Source: Candidatus Omnitrophota bacterium (GTDB taxonomy: Bacteria; Omnitrophota; Gorgyraeia; Gygaellales; Profunditerraquicolaceae). Taken from it: DNA of 62,776 nucleotides. Below, piece by piece: positions 31,926 to 40,207 of the stretch. Below the pieces are notes generated by a model. That model was not told where the DNA came from. It saw nothing but the letters and a program-made list of their open reading frames with translations, and did not search any database. The translations under genes were made by a program, and so were the position numbers. Positions within the stretch are counted from its first letter, which is position 1; each line of letters begins with the position of its first letter. The stretch spans positions 1 through 62,776 of the forward strand of contig JAUYDL010000016.1 in the NCBI GenBank assembly GCA_030691865.1. Reading direction: 5' to 3'.

Positions 31926-32812
31926 TGAAAGAACTTATTGATTCATTCCTAGATTATCTTTCGGTTGAGCGCGCCCTGGCTAAAAATACCATTGTTGCGT
32001 ATCGAGCGGATTTGAATCTTTATTTGGATTTTATTGGTAAACAAGGGATCGTTGTGCTTTCTAAAGCCACTAAAAATGATATTGTTGAATTCATGCTTTT
32101 TCAAAAAGCTAGAGGGATATCACCTGTGACTATTTCGCGCCGGCTGGCAGCGATACGCATGTTTCATCGTTTTTTAGCCAGGGAAAGAGTTTTAAAAAGC
32201 GATCCGACTATTTTGATTGATTCTCCGAAACTGTGGAAGAAGATTCCAGATACCCTTTCTTTAAATGAAGTGGAGGCATTAATTAGCCAACCTGATGTGC
32301 GCGGTCACCAGGGGGCCAGGGATAAGGCAATCTTAGAAACTCTTTATGCCACAGGAATGCGGGTATCGGAATTGAGTAATCTTAAAACTAATAATGTTAA
32401 TTTAGATATTGGATTTTTGCGCTGCATCGGAAAGGGTAATAAGGAACGGATTATTCCATTGGGCAAGAAAGCTATTCATAGTATTAATCGTTATTTAGAG
32501 TTTAGCCGGCCGCATTTTTTAAAGCAAAAAACTTCAGAGGTCCTTTTTATCAGCCGGTCCGGGGCTAAATTATCCCGGCAATCCGTTTGGAAATTGATTA
32601 AGCGGTATGCCAAAGAGGCTAAAATTAAGAAATCGATAAAAGTGCATACTCTCAGGCATTCATTTGCTACACATTTATTGGAGAGAGGCGCGGATCTGCG
32701 TTCAGTGCAGGAGATGCTGGGGCATTCCAATATCTCCACTACTCAGATTTATACGCATATTGATAAAGAGCGGCTTAAAACAATTCACAAGATGTTCCAT
32801 CCGCGTCCCTAG
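31925..32812 (+). CDS. tyrosine recombinase XerC/XerD
   Basis: Chromosome dimer resolution recombinase, 295 aa. It has an N-terminal SAM-like core-binding domain (DSFLDYLSVERALAKNTIVAYRADL). The catalytic set is Arg146 (ATGMRVSEL), His241 and Arg244 (HTLRHSFATHLL), His267 (MLGHSNI) and the nucleophile Tyr276 (TTQIYTHI). Length and motifs look like XerD, but XerC cannot be excluded. The ATG overlaps the preceding stop by one base. Confidence 0.92.
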   Translation: MKELIDSFLDYLSVERALAKNTIVAYRADLNLYLDFIGKQGIVVLSKATKNDIVEFMLFQKARGISPVTISRRLAAIRMFHRFLARERVLKSDPTILIDSPKLWKKIPDTLSLNEVEALISQPDVRGHQGARDKAILETLYATGMRVSELSNLKTNNVNLDIGFLRCIGKGNKERIIPLGKKAIHSINRYLEFSRPHFLKQKTSEVLFISRSGAKLSRQSVWKLIKRYAKEAKIKKSIKVHTLRHSFATHLLERGADLRSVQEMLGHSNISTTQIYTHIDKERLKTIHKMFHPRP

Positions 32813-32824
32813 GAGTAGTAGTTA

Positions 32825-32866
32825 GCCTGCCTGCCCTGACTGCCGTCAGGCAGGCGGCAGGCAGGC
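32825..32866. repeat. nested CCTGCCTG palindrome
   Basis: GCCTGCCTGCC (32825-32835) pairs with GGCAGGCAGGC (32856-32866). Inside, CCTGAC (32835-32840) pairs with GTCAGG (32845-32850). It lies between the recombinase and nucleotidyltransferase genes and is flanked by the short direct repeats TAGTAGTTAG and AGATAG. Confidence 0.85.
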
Positions 32867-32891
32867 AGATAGCAGATAGATAGGTTAGAAG

Positions 32892-34166
32892 ATGAGAAAA
32901 TATTTTAAAAAATTACCCCGAGAACTAAGAGAGGTTATTAGTCAGGCCTCCCAGGTTTCCCAAGAAACCCGGATGCCGGCATATCTAGTTGGCGGATGCT
33001 TACGGGATTTAATTTTGGGGGTTAAGAACCTGGACTTAGATATTGCGATTGAAGGAAACGGCATTATTTTTGCTCAGAATCTGGCGCAAAAACTAAAATC
33101 AAGGCTAAAAACTCATGAACGGTTTGGAACGGCTATTTTAATTTTAAGCGATGGGTTAAAAGTGGATATTGCTACTACGCGTCAGGAAAAATATCCTTAT
33201 TCTGCAGCGCTTCCGGTGGTAAACTCAGGATCATTAAAGGAAGATCTTAAGCGCCGGGATTTTACGATCAATGCCATGGCAGTAAGCATAGCTGTAGATA
33301 AGGAGCAAAAAATAATTGATCCTTTTGGCGGTCAAGATGACCTGTCCTCAGGCAGAATTCGTATTTTACATAATTTAAGTTTTAAGGACGATCCCACGCG
33401 TATATTAAGGGCGATACGTTTTAGCCAGCGCTTTGATTTTAAGATTGAGCCTAAGACGCTGCTGTTGCTTAAGGAGGCAATAAGTGATGGTTTGTTAGAT
33501 AAAGTAAATCCCCATAGAATGCACGATGAATTGATATTAATGCTTAAAGAGCAGAATCCATTCAGGCCGATAAAGGAGCTTGACGACTTAGGCGCGTTGT
33601 CTTTTATCAGCACTAAACTAAAAATTGGCAAATCCACGCAGGCTTTATTTAAATCTATCTCTAAAGAGATTGCTTGGTTTGTTAAAAATTTTCCTGCGCG
33701 CAGACAACTGGATACCTGGTTGGTTTATTTTGCGGCACTCTTGGCACCACTTACTTGGCTTGAGATTAAATTGATTATTTACAGGCTAGGTTTGCGTAAG
33801 GGGGAACAAAAGCGGGTTACTAGTTATTACCGGGGGCGGAAAAAACTTATTTCTTCTTTGAGCAAAAAGCAGGTGGCGCCAGAACAGATCTTTTTATTAC
33901 TTGAACCTTTGAGTTATGAAACGATTATTTTACTTAGTGCTACGACGCCAAATAAAAATTTTAAAAAGTATTTGGCAGATTTTTTTGAGATTTATAATGG
34001 TATGCGTCTTTGCATCTCTGGGCATGATCTGGGAGGTTTGGGTGTTTTACCGGGGCCAGAGTATCAAAAGATATTTGCTAAAGTATTAACGGCCAAACTT
34101 AACGGCCAGGTAAGGAATCGCCAGACTGAGCTGGCTTTGATCAGGAAGTTAGTGCAGGCAACATAA
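32892..34166 (+). CDS. CCA-adding / poly(A) polymerase family nucleotidyltransferase
   Basis: Adds nucleotides to RNA 3' ends. The head domain is clear: AYLVGGCLRDLILG, the catalytic DLDIAI, and LKRRDFTINAMAVSI, then DPFGGQDDL. The RNA-binding neck ILRAIRFSQRFDFKIE follows. The C-terminal half is helical, with no evident HD domain. At 424 aa it could be a full CCA enzyme, an A-adding or CC-adding enzyme, or PcnB; these cannot be separated by eye. rbfA follows 20 nt later. Confidence 0.88.
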   Translation: MRKYFKKLPRELREVISQASQVSQETRMPAYLVGGCLRDLILGVKNLDLDIAIEGNGIIFAQNLAQKLKSRLKTHERFGTAILILSDGLKVDIATTRQEKYPYSAALPVVNSGSLKEDLKRRDFTINAMAVSIAVDKEQKIIDPFGGQDDLSSGRIRILHNLSFKDDPTRILRAIRFSQRFDFKIEPKTLLLLKEAISDGLLDKVNPHRMHDELILMLKEQNPFRPIKELDDLGALSFISTKLKIGKSTQALFKSISKEIAWFVKNFPARRQLDTWLVYFAALLAPLTWLEIKLIIYRLGLRKGEQKRVTSYYRGRKKLISSLSKKQVAPEQIFLLLEPLSYETIILLSATTPNKNFKKYLADFFEIYNGMRLCISGHDLGGLGVLPGPEYQKIFAKVLTAKLNGQVRNRQTELALIRKLVQAT

Positions 34167-34186
34167 TAGAAACGGAGCGGGAAACG

Positions 34187-34537
34187 ATGTCCAGGCATAA
34201 ACGTGTTGAAGAGGCGATAAAAAAAGAGGTTAGTCTTATTATCCATGATGAGCTTAAAGATCCACGCATAGGTTTTGTTACGATCACGCGGGTGGAGTTG
34301 TCCAGGGACTTAAGAAACGCGAAAATTTTTTATAGCGTTTTGGGTAAAGAGGACTCTTGTAAAAAAACCAAAATCGCTTTAGATTCTGCTTTAGGTTATA
34401 TCCGTAGCCTGGTTGCTCAAAGGATTAACATGCGTTTTGCCACTGAGCTTATGTTTTGCGAGGATCATTCTACTAAGCATAGTGTCAAGATCCAAGAGGT
34501 ATTAAACAAGATAAAGGAGACTGATGAGCCTAAATGA
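34187..34537 (+). CDS. rbfA: ribosome-binding factor A
   Basis: KH-like factor that matures the 16S rRNA 5' end. The 116-aa protein has VEEAIKKEVSLIIHDELKDPRIGFVTITRVELSRDLRNAKIFYSV, typical of the family. It overlaps nrnA by 14 bp. nusA and infB, its usual upstream neighbours, are not here. Confidence 0.93.
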   Translation: MSRHKRVEEAIKKEVSLIIHDELKDPRIGFVTITRVELSRDLRNAKIFYSVLGKEDSCKKTKIALDSALGYIRSLVAQRINMRFATELMFCEDHSTKHSVKIQEVLNKIKETDEPK

Positions 34538-35495
34538 AATCTGCAGGAGTATAAAGAAGTATAATAATTTTTTGATTACTGCTCATACCAACCCGGAGGG
34601 TGATGCTTTGGGTTCCCAACTGGGGTTTTATAATCTTATCAAAAAGCTAGGTAAGCAGGCAACGATCATGATCGATGATCAATTACCCTATGGCTATGAT
34701 TTTCTTCCCGGGACCAAGCATATCCGTCGTTTAGGCAGAGAATTTAAATATATTAAATTTGATTGTTTAGTGATCCTGGATTGTACGGATTTAAAACGTA
34801 CAGGCAGAGTCTATAAGCTCAACCTTGATAATAAGCCGGTATTAAATATCGATCACCATATCAGCAATCAAATTTTTGGCGATGTAAATTGGGTGGATGC
34901 ACAGGCTTCTTCTTGCTCGGAGATGATTTATAAGCTGCATAAACGATTGCATCTATCGATGGATAAGAATACAGCTTTGGTTTTATATACGGGCATAATG
35001 ACCGACACAGGATCTTTCCGTTATTCTAATACCTCTAGTTCTACGCTTAAGGCTGCCGCTGAGCTTTTGAAATTTGGAGTTAACGTCGCGCAGGTTTATC
35101 GTTATACTTTTGAAAATATTCCGCCGCAAGAGGTAAAATTACTGCTTAAATTTTTGTCAAAAATTAAATTTTTTGGTCAGGGTAGGATTGCCGCTTTTCA
35201 GTTTGATCCAGAGTTGGGTGGAGGTAAAAAAACTGGTATTGATTTAGCGGATCAGTGTTTAAGTTTTGGCCGAGCGATTAAAGGAGTCCAGGTAGTAGTA
35301 TTGTTTAAGTATAGCCCAGGCTTAAAATCTCAGGTCCATGTTAACTTAAGAAGCCAGGGTAGGGTTGATGTAAATAAGATCGCAGCATTTTTCGGAGGGG
35401 GAGGGCATAAGACTGCTGCCGGTTGCACTATACTGGGTGGTTTTTTAGTTGTGCGTCGCAAAGTCATTGCTAGAATTTGTCAGGGCTTAAAATAG
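34524..35495 (+). CDS. nrnA: DHH-family bifunctional oligoribonuclease / pAp phosphatase
   Basis: Degrades very short RNAs and 3'-phosphoadenosine 5'-phosphate. The DHH domain shows ITAHTNPEGDALGSQLG, VILDCTD and NIDHHISNQ. The DHHA1 domain ends in FGGGGHKTAAG. The length of 323 aa is typical. It sits between rbfA and ribF, where truB commonly lies next to it; truB is missing here. Confidence 0.92.
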   Translation: MSLNEICRSIKKYNNFLITAHTNPEGDALGSQLGFYNLIKKLGKQATIMIDDQLPYGYDFLPGTKHIRRLGREFKYIKFDCLVILDCTDLKRTGRVYKLNLDNKPVLNIDHHISNQIFGDVNWVDAQASSCSEMIYKLHKRLHLSMDKNTALVLYTGIMTDTGSFRYSNTSSSTLKAAAELLKFGVNVAQVYRYTFENIPPQEVKLLLKFLSKIKFFGQGRIAAFQFDPELGGGKKTGIDLADQCLSFGRAIKGVQVVVLFKYSPGLKSQVHVNLRSQGRVDVNKIAAFFGGGGHKTAAGCTILGGFLVVRRKVIARICQGLK

Positions 35496-35544
35496 GTTTT
35501 GCGAATATGTAGGATATCGTAAATTGGCTAAATAAAAGATAGCG

Positions 35545-36447
35545 ATGAAAATTATTTATGGGGCAGGAAAGGTCAGGAAGTTGTGCAGGCCGGTGGTAGC
35601 CTTAGGGGTTTTTGACGGCCTGCATCTTGGCCACCGCAATATTTTACAGGCCGCAGTTAAAAAAGCAGGCCAAATTAAGGGCACCAGTTTGGTTTTAACT
35701 TTTTTCCCGCATCCACAAGGAAAAGAGAGCCTGTATTCCTTGGAACATCGCTTAAGGTTAATTGCTGAGTTGGGGGTAGATGTATGCATTGTAGTGAATT
35801 TCAGCCGCAGTTTTGCAAAAATAAGCGCTCAAGATTTTATTGCTAAAATACTGGTTGAAAAAATCAGAGCCAGTTTCGTTTATGTGGGAAGAAATTTTCG
35901 TTTTGGTAGTCAAGCTGCCGGTGATTATAGGTTACTGGTTAAAGAGGCAAAGAGGTATAAATTCAGAGTTAAAATTTTTGATGTTGTAAAATCCGGCGGA
36001 TTGACGATTAGTAGCACTGTCATAAGAAGATTAATTAAAAATTCTAAAATTAAAGAAGCCGGGGAATTGCTTGGCCGCCGGGTAAGTGTTTTAGGAACAG
36101 TGATTAGAGGCAGCCGGATGGGTAGGTTATTAGGGTTTCCTACGGCCAATATTAAGGCGCACCATGAGGTTATCCCGCCTGCAGGTATTTACGCGGTGCA
36201 AATTGTATTTTCTAAGAAAAAGTATAACGGCGTCTGTTATATCGGTAAAAGGCCTACAATTCATCTTAAAAATAAGGCGATGCGCATAGAAGTACACATA
36301 TTTGATTTTCATAAAAATATTTATGGAAAGGTGCTTGAGATCCAATTTATAAAATTAATCCGTTTAGATCAAAAATTTGCCAACCTGAAAGATTTATCCG
36401 CTCAAATCCAAAAAGATATTATCTCCTGCCGCAAGATTCTTGTTTAA
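35545..36447 (+). CDS. ribF: bifunctional riboflavin kinase / FAD synthetase
   Basis: Converts riboflavin to FMN and then FAD. The N-terminal nucleotidyltransferase domain has ALGVFDGLHLGHRNIL and FFPHPQG, then STVIRRLI. The C-terminal kinase domain has GTVIRGSRMGRLLGFPTANI and PPAGIYAVQI. The length of 300 aa is typical. It is not near the riboflavin operon and shows no riboswitch of its own. Its product FMN would feed the riboswitch at 22334. Confidence 0.95.
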   Translation: MKIIYGAGKVRKLCRPVVALGVFDGLHLGHRNILQAAVKKAGQIKGTSLVLTFFPHPQGKESLYSLEHRLRLIAELGVDVCIVVNFSRSFAKISAQDFIAKILVEKIRASFVYVGRNFRFGSQAAGDYRLLVKEAKRYKFRVKIFDVVKSGGLTISSTVIRRLIKNSKIKEAGELLGRRVSVLGTVIRGSRMGRLLGFPTANIKAHHEVIPPAGIYAVQIVFSKKKYNGVCYIGKRPTIHLKNKAMRIEVHIFDFHKNIYGKVLEIQFIKLIRLDQKFANLKDLSAQIQKDIISCRKILV

Positions 36448-36452
36448 AACGT

Positions 36453-36557
36453 GGGGACGGTTCTCTTTTTTTATTTGTCATCCCCGCGCAAGCGGGGATC
36501 TGTTTTTAGATTTCCACTTTCGTGGGAATGACGTCAGTAAAAAAGAGAACCGTCCCC
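36453..36557. repeat. GGGGACGGTTCT element, copy 2, with a second palindrome nested inside
   Basis: The outer arms GGGGACGGTTCTCTTTTTT and its complement enclose an unrelated element at 36477-36532. That element runs from GTCATCCCCGC to GGGAATGAC. It has two hairpins, ATCCCCGC with GCGGGGAT and TTCCAC with GTGGGAA. The outer element starts 6 nt after the ribF stop codon. Confidence 0.92.
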
Positions 36558-36597
36558 TTTATTTCCAATGCCACAACCGCTAGGGATTTTGGTTGTT

Positions 36598-36606
36598 TTA
36601 TCCACA
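36598..36606 (+). promoter_or_regulatory. perfect DnaA box upstream of mraZ
   Basis: TTATCCACA matches the DnaA consensus exactly, 37 nt before the mraZ -35 box. A near match on the other strand (TTATCCACT, 36689-36681) overlaps the first MraZ-type box. DnaA control of the division cluster is possible, but one perfect site could be chance. Confidence 0.4.
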
Positions 36607-36642
36607 ACTGATTGTACTTGCAGTATTTAGGAAATTTTTTTC

Positions 36643-36671
36643 TTGACAAAAGGGGTGATTTTATCTATACT
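36643..36671 (+). promoter_or_regulatory. sigma70-type promoter of the dcw cluster
   Basis: TTGACA (36643-36648) and TATACT (36666-36671) are 17 nt apart. Transcription should start near 36678, at the MraZ boxes. Confidence 0.85.
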
Positions 36672-36677
36672 TTGTAC

Positions 36678-36706
36678 ATAAGTGGATAAAAGTGGAGTAA
36701 AGTGGA
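36678..36706 (+). promoter_or_regulatory. three MraZ-type operator repeats
   Basis: Three GTGG cores at 36682, 36692 and 36702 are spaced exactly 10 bp, each within AGTGGANNAA-like surroundings. MraZ proteins bind such direct repeats upstream of their own gene. The position just after the -10 box suits repression. Confidence 0.8.
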
Positions 36707-36718
36707 AGGAAGAAAAAA

Positions 36719-37156
36719 ATGTTCTATGGTGAGTTTGAGCATTCTATAGATCGTAAGGGACGTTTAATATTGCCCGCTAAATTTCGCGAAGTTGCTAAAA
36801 ATCAATTCATAGAAAAGTTCTTTGTTACGCGGGGTCTGGATAAATGTCTTTTTATGTTTTCTGAAGAGGAGTGGGGTCTTCAGGAAAATAAATTTAAAAC
36901 TATGTCATTTACTAAGCAGCAGTCGCGTACTTTTAACCGGCTGCTTTTTAGCGGCGCGGTGGGTGTTAGCCCTGATAAGCAGGGCAGGATTCTTCTGCCG
37001 CAATATCTAAAAGATTTTGCCGATATTAAAAAAGATGTGATGATCGTTGGTGTTTCTAACCGCATTGAGATTTGGGCAAAAAATTTATGGCATGATTTTT
37101 ACGCCAACAACCGTCAGTCTTTTGAAGAAATTGCAGAGAAATTAATGGATGTATAA
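36719..37156 (+). CDS. mraZ: transcriptional regulator MraZ
   Basis: Two SpoVT/AbrB-like half domains give a ring-shaped DNA-binding protein that controls the dcw cluster. The start MFYGEFEHSIDRKGRLILPAKFRE and the second repeat FSGAVGVSPDKQGRILLPQYLKDFA are diagnostic. The length of 145 aa is normal. It is the first gene of the cluster, directly after its presumed operator, and rsmH begins at the next base after its stop. Confidence 0.96.
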   Translation: MFYGEFEHSIDRKGRLILPAKFREVAKNQFIEKFFVTRGLDKCLFMFSEEEWGLQENKFKTMSFTKQQSRTFNRLLFSGAVGVSPDKQGRILLPQYLKDFADIKKDVMIVGVSNRIEIWAKNLWHDFYANNRQSFEEIAEKLMDV

Positions 37157-38059
37157 ATGTTAGAAGACGCGTTGCATGTACCGGTGATGTTGCAGGAAGT
37201 GCTGGATTTTCTAAGGCTGGCGCCCGGTCAGATAATTGTTGATGCTACTCTGGGAACCGGCGGGCATTCAGTCGAGATATTAAAAAGAATTACTCCGAAA
37301 GGCAGATTGATTGGGATAGACCGCGATGAAAATTCCTTGGCGATTTGCCGCCAAAGGCTCAGCCAGTTTAAAGATAGCACTGAATTCGTGCATGCTAATT
37401 TTGTGGATCTTGATCAAGTTTTGGCCAATCTTGGCATCGAGAAGATCGATGGTATTGTTTTTGATTTAGGTATCTCTAGTTATCAACTGCAGGATGCGCA
37501 GAGGGGCTTTAGTTTTCAGGAGGAGGGGCCGCTCGATATGCGTTTGGATAAGAGCAGTTATATATCAGCGTATGATTTAGTAAATAACCTCAATGAAAAC
37601 GAGATCTCTGCGATGCTTTGGAATTTTGGAGGAGAGCGTTGGCATAATCGTATTGCGCATCTATTAGTCCAGGAACGCAGGAATGAACCGATCGCCACAA
37701 CCAAACAGTTAGCTAATTTAGTGATGCGGGCTATTCCGCATCGCTACCGCAGGAGTTATTACCGTATTCATCCGGCTACGCGTACTTTTCAAGCCGTACG
37801 CATCGCCGTAAATCGAGAATTAGAAATTTTAGAAAGTGCGATTAGGAAAGCTGTTGATATTTTAAGAAAGCAGGCTAGAATATGCGTTATTTCATTTCAT
37901 TCTTTGGAAGATCGCGCGATTAAACATACATTCCGTGCGCTTAAGGCCGACGGATTAATCGATATTATTACCGCCAAGCCCTTGACCCCGGATCCTAGCG
38001 AAATAGAAGTAAATCCTTCTAGTCGCAGTTCTAAATTCAGGGTTGCTGAAAGGATATAA
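37157..38059 (+). CDS. rsmH: 16S rRNA (cytosine-1402-N4)-methyltransferase
   Basis: SAM-dependent methylation of 16S rRNA C1402. Features: HVPVMLQEVLDFL, DATLGTGGHSVEIL, GIDRDENSL, FDLGISSYQLQDAQRGFSF and ISFHSLEDRAIK. The length of 300 aa is typical. It takes its usual second place in the dcw cluster. Confidence 0.97.
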   Translation: MLEDALHVPVMLQEVLDFLRLAPGQIIVDATLGTGGHSVEILKRITPKGRLIGIDRDENSLAICRQRLSQFKDSTEFVHANFVDLDQVLANLGIEKIDGIVFDLGISSYQLQDAQRGFSFQEEGPLDMRLDKSSYISAYDLVNNLNENEISAMLWNFGGERWHNRIAHLLVQERRNEPIATTKQLANLVMRAIPHRYRRSYYRIHPATRTFQAVRIAVNRELEILESAIRKAVDILRKQARICVISFHSLEDRAIKHTFRALKADGLIDIITAKPLTPDPSEIEVNPSSRSSKFRVAERI

Positions 38060-38065
38060 AATTAT

Positions 38066-38434
38066 ATGAGGCTGACCAGGTTTTTTTCGATGGTAGTATT
38101 TATCACTTCTTTTTCTGTGCTTTATGTTTACCAGCAGAGCGAAATCTTCCGCCTGGCTTACCTGGGCCAGAAGAAGCAAGTTATTTTTACAGAATTGCTG
38201 GATAAGAATACCGCATTAAGGTATAATATTAATAAGAGTTCTTCTCTGGTAAATATCGGTGCGCGCATTAGCGGTACCAATGATTTTGGAATGCCGGATA
38301 ATTACCGTTTTGTTAAGTTTATTTCTTCGCCAGGTGGCTTAAAGCTTGCGGATCAGAGTCAAAGCCGGGAAGGCTTGTTGGCGCGAATTTTTAGTTTAAA
38401 GCACGAAGCTCAAGCAAAGACAGTTAACCCCTAA
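38066..38434 (+). CDS. ftsL: FtsL-like division protein
   Basis: A 122-aa protein with one membrane helix (residues 5-23, FFSMVVFITSFSVLYVYQQ), then a helical periplasmic segment (IFTELLDKNTALRYNINKS) and a low-complexity tail. Sequence alone is not diagnostic, because FtsL diverges strongly. The identification rests on topology and on position between rsmH and ftsI. A GGGGACGGTTCT element fills most of the gap to ftsI. Confidence 0.7.
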   Translation: MRLTRFFSMVVFITSFSVLYVYQQSEIFRLAYLGQKKQVIFTELLDKNTALRYNINKSSSLVNIGARISGTNDFGMPDNYRFVKFISSPGGLKLADQSQSREGLLARIFSLKHEAQAKTVNP

Positions 38435-38445
38435 TAAAAAGCAAA

Positions 38446-38500
38446 GGGGACGGTTCTGTTTTTCCGTCGTCTGGCTAGGTTGAAAAATAGAACCGTCCCC
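38446..38500. repeat. GGGGACGGTTCT palindromic element, copy 3
   Basis: A 55-nt element with GGGGACGGTTCT and AGAACCGTCCCC ends. Its central loop (TTTCCGTCGT, then AGGTTG) is close to that of the copy at 53531. It starts 12 nt after the ftsL stop and ends 9 nt before the ftsI start, leaving no room for a ribosome binding site outside the element. Confidence 0.92.
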
Positions 38501-38509
38501 TAAATTTCT

Positions 38510-40207
38510 ATGTATATCAGTAACTATCGCCGAAGATGCGAGGCGGTATTTTTGATTTTTTTTCTATTTCTTTTGCTTTGCGTAGGCCGCTTTTTTTTTA
38601 TTCAGTTCTTCCGTTCGGATTATCTTACCTCAATAGCCAAAAAACAACATAATCAGTTTGTGGAGCTGGAGCCGCGGCGTGGGACAATCTATGACTGCAA
38701 TCTTAAAGCACAGGCATTTAATATGTCTATGGATTCCCTTTATGCTGTGCCTAATGTTATTAAAAATAAAGAGGGTGTTATAAATCAATTGCTGCCTATA
38801 CTTGGCGTAGAGCGCAGCTACCTGCAAGAAAGATTGAGTCGCAAAAAATCATTTATCTGGCTGGCGCGTAAACTTACTCCACAGAAGTCTGAGGCGATCA
38901 AGAAGTTGAACATTAAAGGATTAGGATTCCTGAAGGAAACCAAACGTATTTATCCAAATAGTTATTTGGCCAGCCATATTATTGGTTTTAGCGGTATGGA
39001 TAATATAGGTTTAGAGGGTGTAGAGATGGGTTTTAATAATTACTTAAAAGGAGTCCCCGGTTGGGCGATTTTTTTACGCGATGCGCGGTTGAAAAAACTA
39101 GATATTTGGGAAAAGATGGTTTTGCCGCAAGACGGTCTGGATCTGGTTTTGACTATTGATGAGGTTATTCAATACATTGCAGAAAGGGAATTAGATAAGG
39201 CTTTTGAGAATTTTCATGCCAAGGGTGCCAGTATTGTGGTGATGGATCCACACACTGGCAGGATCTTGGCTATGGCTAATCGGCCTACTTATGATCTAAA
39301 TGATCACTCTGATGTCAGTAAGGATTCGATCCGTAATCGGGCAATTTGCGATTTATTTGAGCCCGGCTCAGCGTTTAAAATAGTTACTGCCTCTGCTGCT
39401 CTTGAAGAAAAAAAAGTTACTGAAGGTGATGTGTTTTTCTGTGAAAATGGTGCTTACCAGGTAGGGGGCCGTATTCTGCACGATCATAAACCGCACGGCA
39501 GGCTTACCTTTAGGGAGGTCATTGAAGAGTCCAGTAATATCGGCACCGTTAAGGTAGCTCAGCTTTTAGGCCCGGATACGCTTTACAAATACGTAAGGGC
39601 ATTTGGTTTTGGATCAAAATTAGGAATTGATCTTTCCGGAGAGATATCCGGAATGATTAGCCCGCCGCGTCTTTGGTCAAAAACATCCATTACTTCAATA
39701 CCTATGGGCCAAGAGGTAGGGGTGACTACCTTACAACTAGCCAGTGCAGTTTCCGTAATTGCTAATGGAGGGCAATTAATGAAGCCCTATATTATTGATT
39801 CCGTGCGTGATAATCAAGGCCGCATCATAAAACAAAATAAGCCGGTGTTAATCCGTAAGGTTATTTCCGTGGATACGGCGATGCGGATTAAAAAAATCCT
39901 TACCGGCGTAATCGAGGAGGGAACGGGGAAATTAGCCAAGGTGCTGGGTTTTAGCGCAGCAGGAAAGACCGGAACTGCCCAGAAACTTGAGCCCAATGGA
40001 ACCTATTCTCATAATAAGTTTGTTGCTTCTTTTATCGGGTTTTCTCCGGCTGAGGATCCTCAATTAACTATCGTGGTAACCGTGGATGAGCCGCATCCGT
40101 ATTATTTTGGCGGGGTAGTCGCTGCTCCGGTATTCCAAAAAGTTGCCAGTGATGTTATCCGTTATTTAAAGGGGAATGAAATCCCCTTGGGAGCAATGGC
40201 ACAGTGA
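38510..40207 (+). CDS. ftsI: septal peptidoglycan transpeptidase (PBP3/FtsI)
   Basis: Class B penicillin-binding protein that cross-links septal wall. One membrane helix (residues 12-30) is followed by the PBP dimerisation domain (FVELEPRRGTIYDCNLK) and the transpeptidase: SxxK in EPGSAFKIV (Ser287), SSN in EESSNIG, and KTGTAQ. The length is 565 aa, and no PASTA domains are present. The ATG has no visible ribosome binding site because the palindromic element sits directly upstream. Overlaps murE by 4 bp. Confidence 0.95.
   Translation: MYISNYRRRCEAVFLIFFLFLLLCVGRFFFIQFFRSDYLTSIAKKQHNQFVELEPRRGTIYDCNLKAQAFNMSMDSLYAVPNVIKNKEGVINQLLPILGVERSYLQERLSRKKSFIWLARKLTPQKSEAIKKLNIKGLGFLKETKRIYPNSYLASHIIGFSGMDNIGLEGVEMGFNNYLKGVPGWAIFLRDARLKKLDIWEKMVLPQDGLDLVLTIDEVIQYIAERELDKAFENFHAKGASIVVMDPHTGRILAMANRPTYDLNDHSDVSKDSIRNRAICDLFEPGSAFKIVTASAALEEKKVTEGDVFFCENGAYQVGGRILHDHKPHGRLTFREVIEESSNIGTVKVAQLLGPDTLYKYVRAFGFGSKLGIDLSGEISGMISPPRLWSKTSITSIPMGQEVGVTTLQLASAVSVIANGGQLMKPYIIDSVRDNQGRIIKQNKPVLIRKVISVDTAMRIKKILTGVIEEGTGKLAKVLGFSAAGKTGTAQKLEPNGTYSHNKFVASFIGFSPAEDPQLTIVVTVDEPHPYYFGGVVAAPVFQKVASDVIRYLKGNEIPLGAMAQ

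Noticed and set aside
31925..32812. Xer-type recombinase as an integron or phage integrase
   Set aside because: Length and motifs are those of housekeeping XerC/D, and there is no att-like duplication or cargo.
36598..36606. DnaA box as part of a replication origin
   Set aside because: Only one perfect box and one near match are present, with no AT-rich unwinding region and no dnaA or dnaN nearby.
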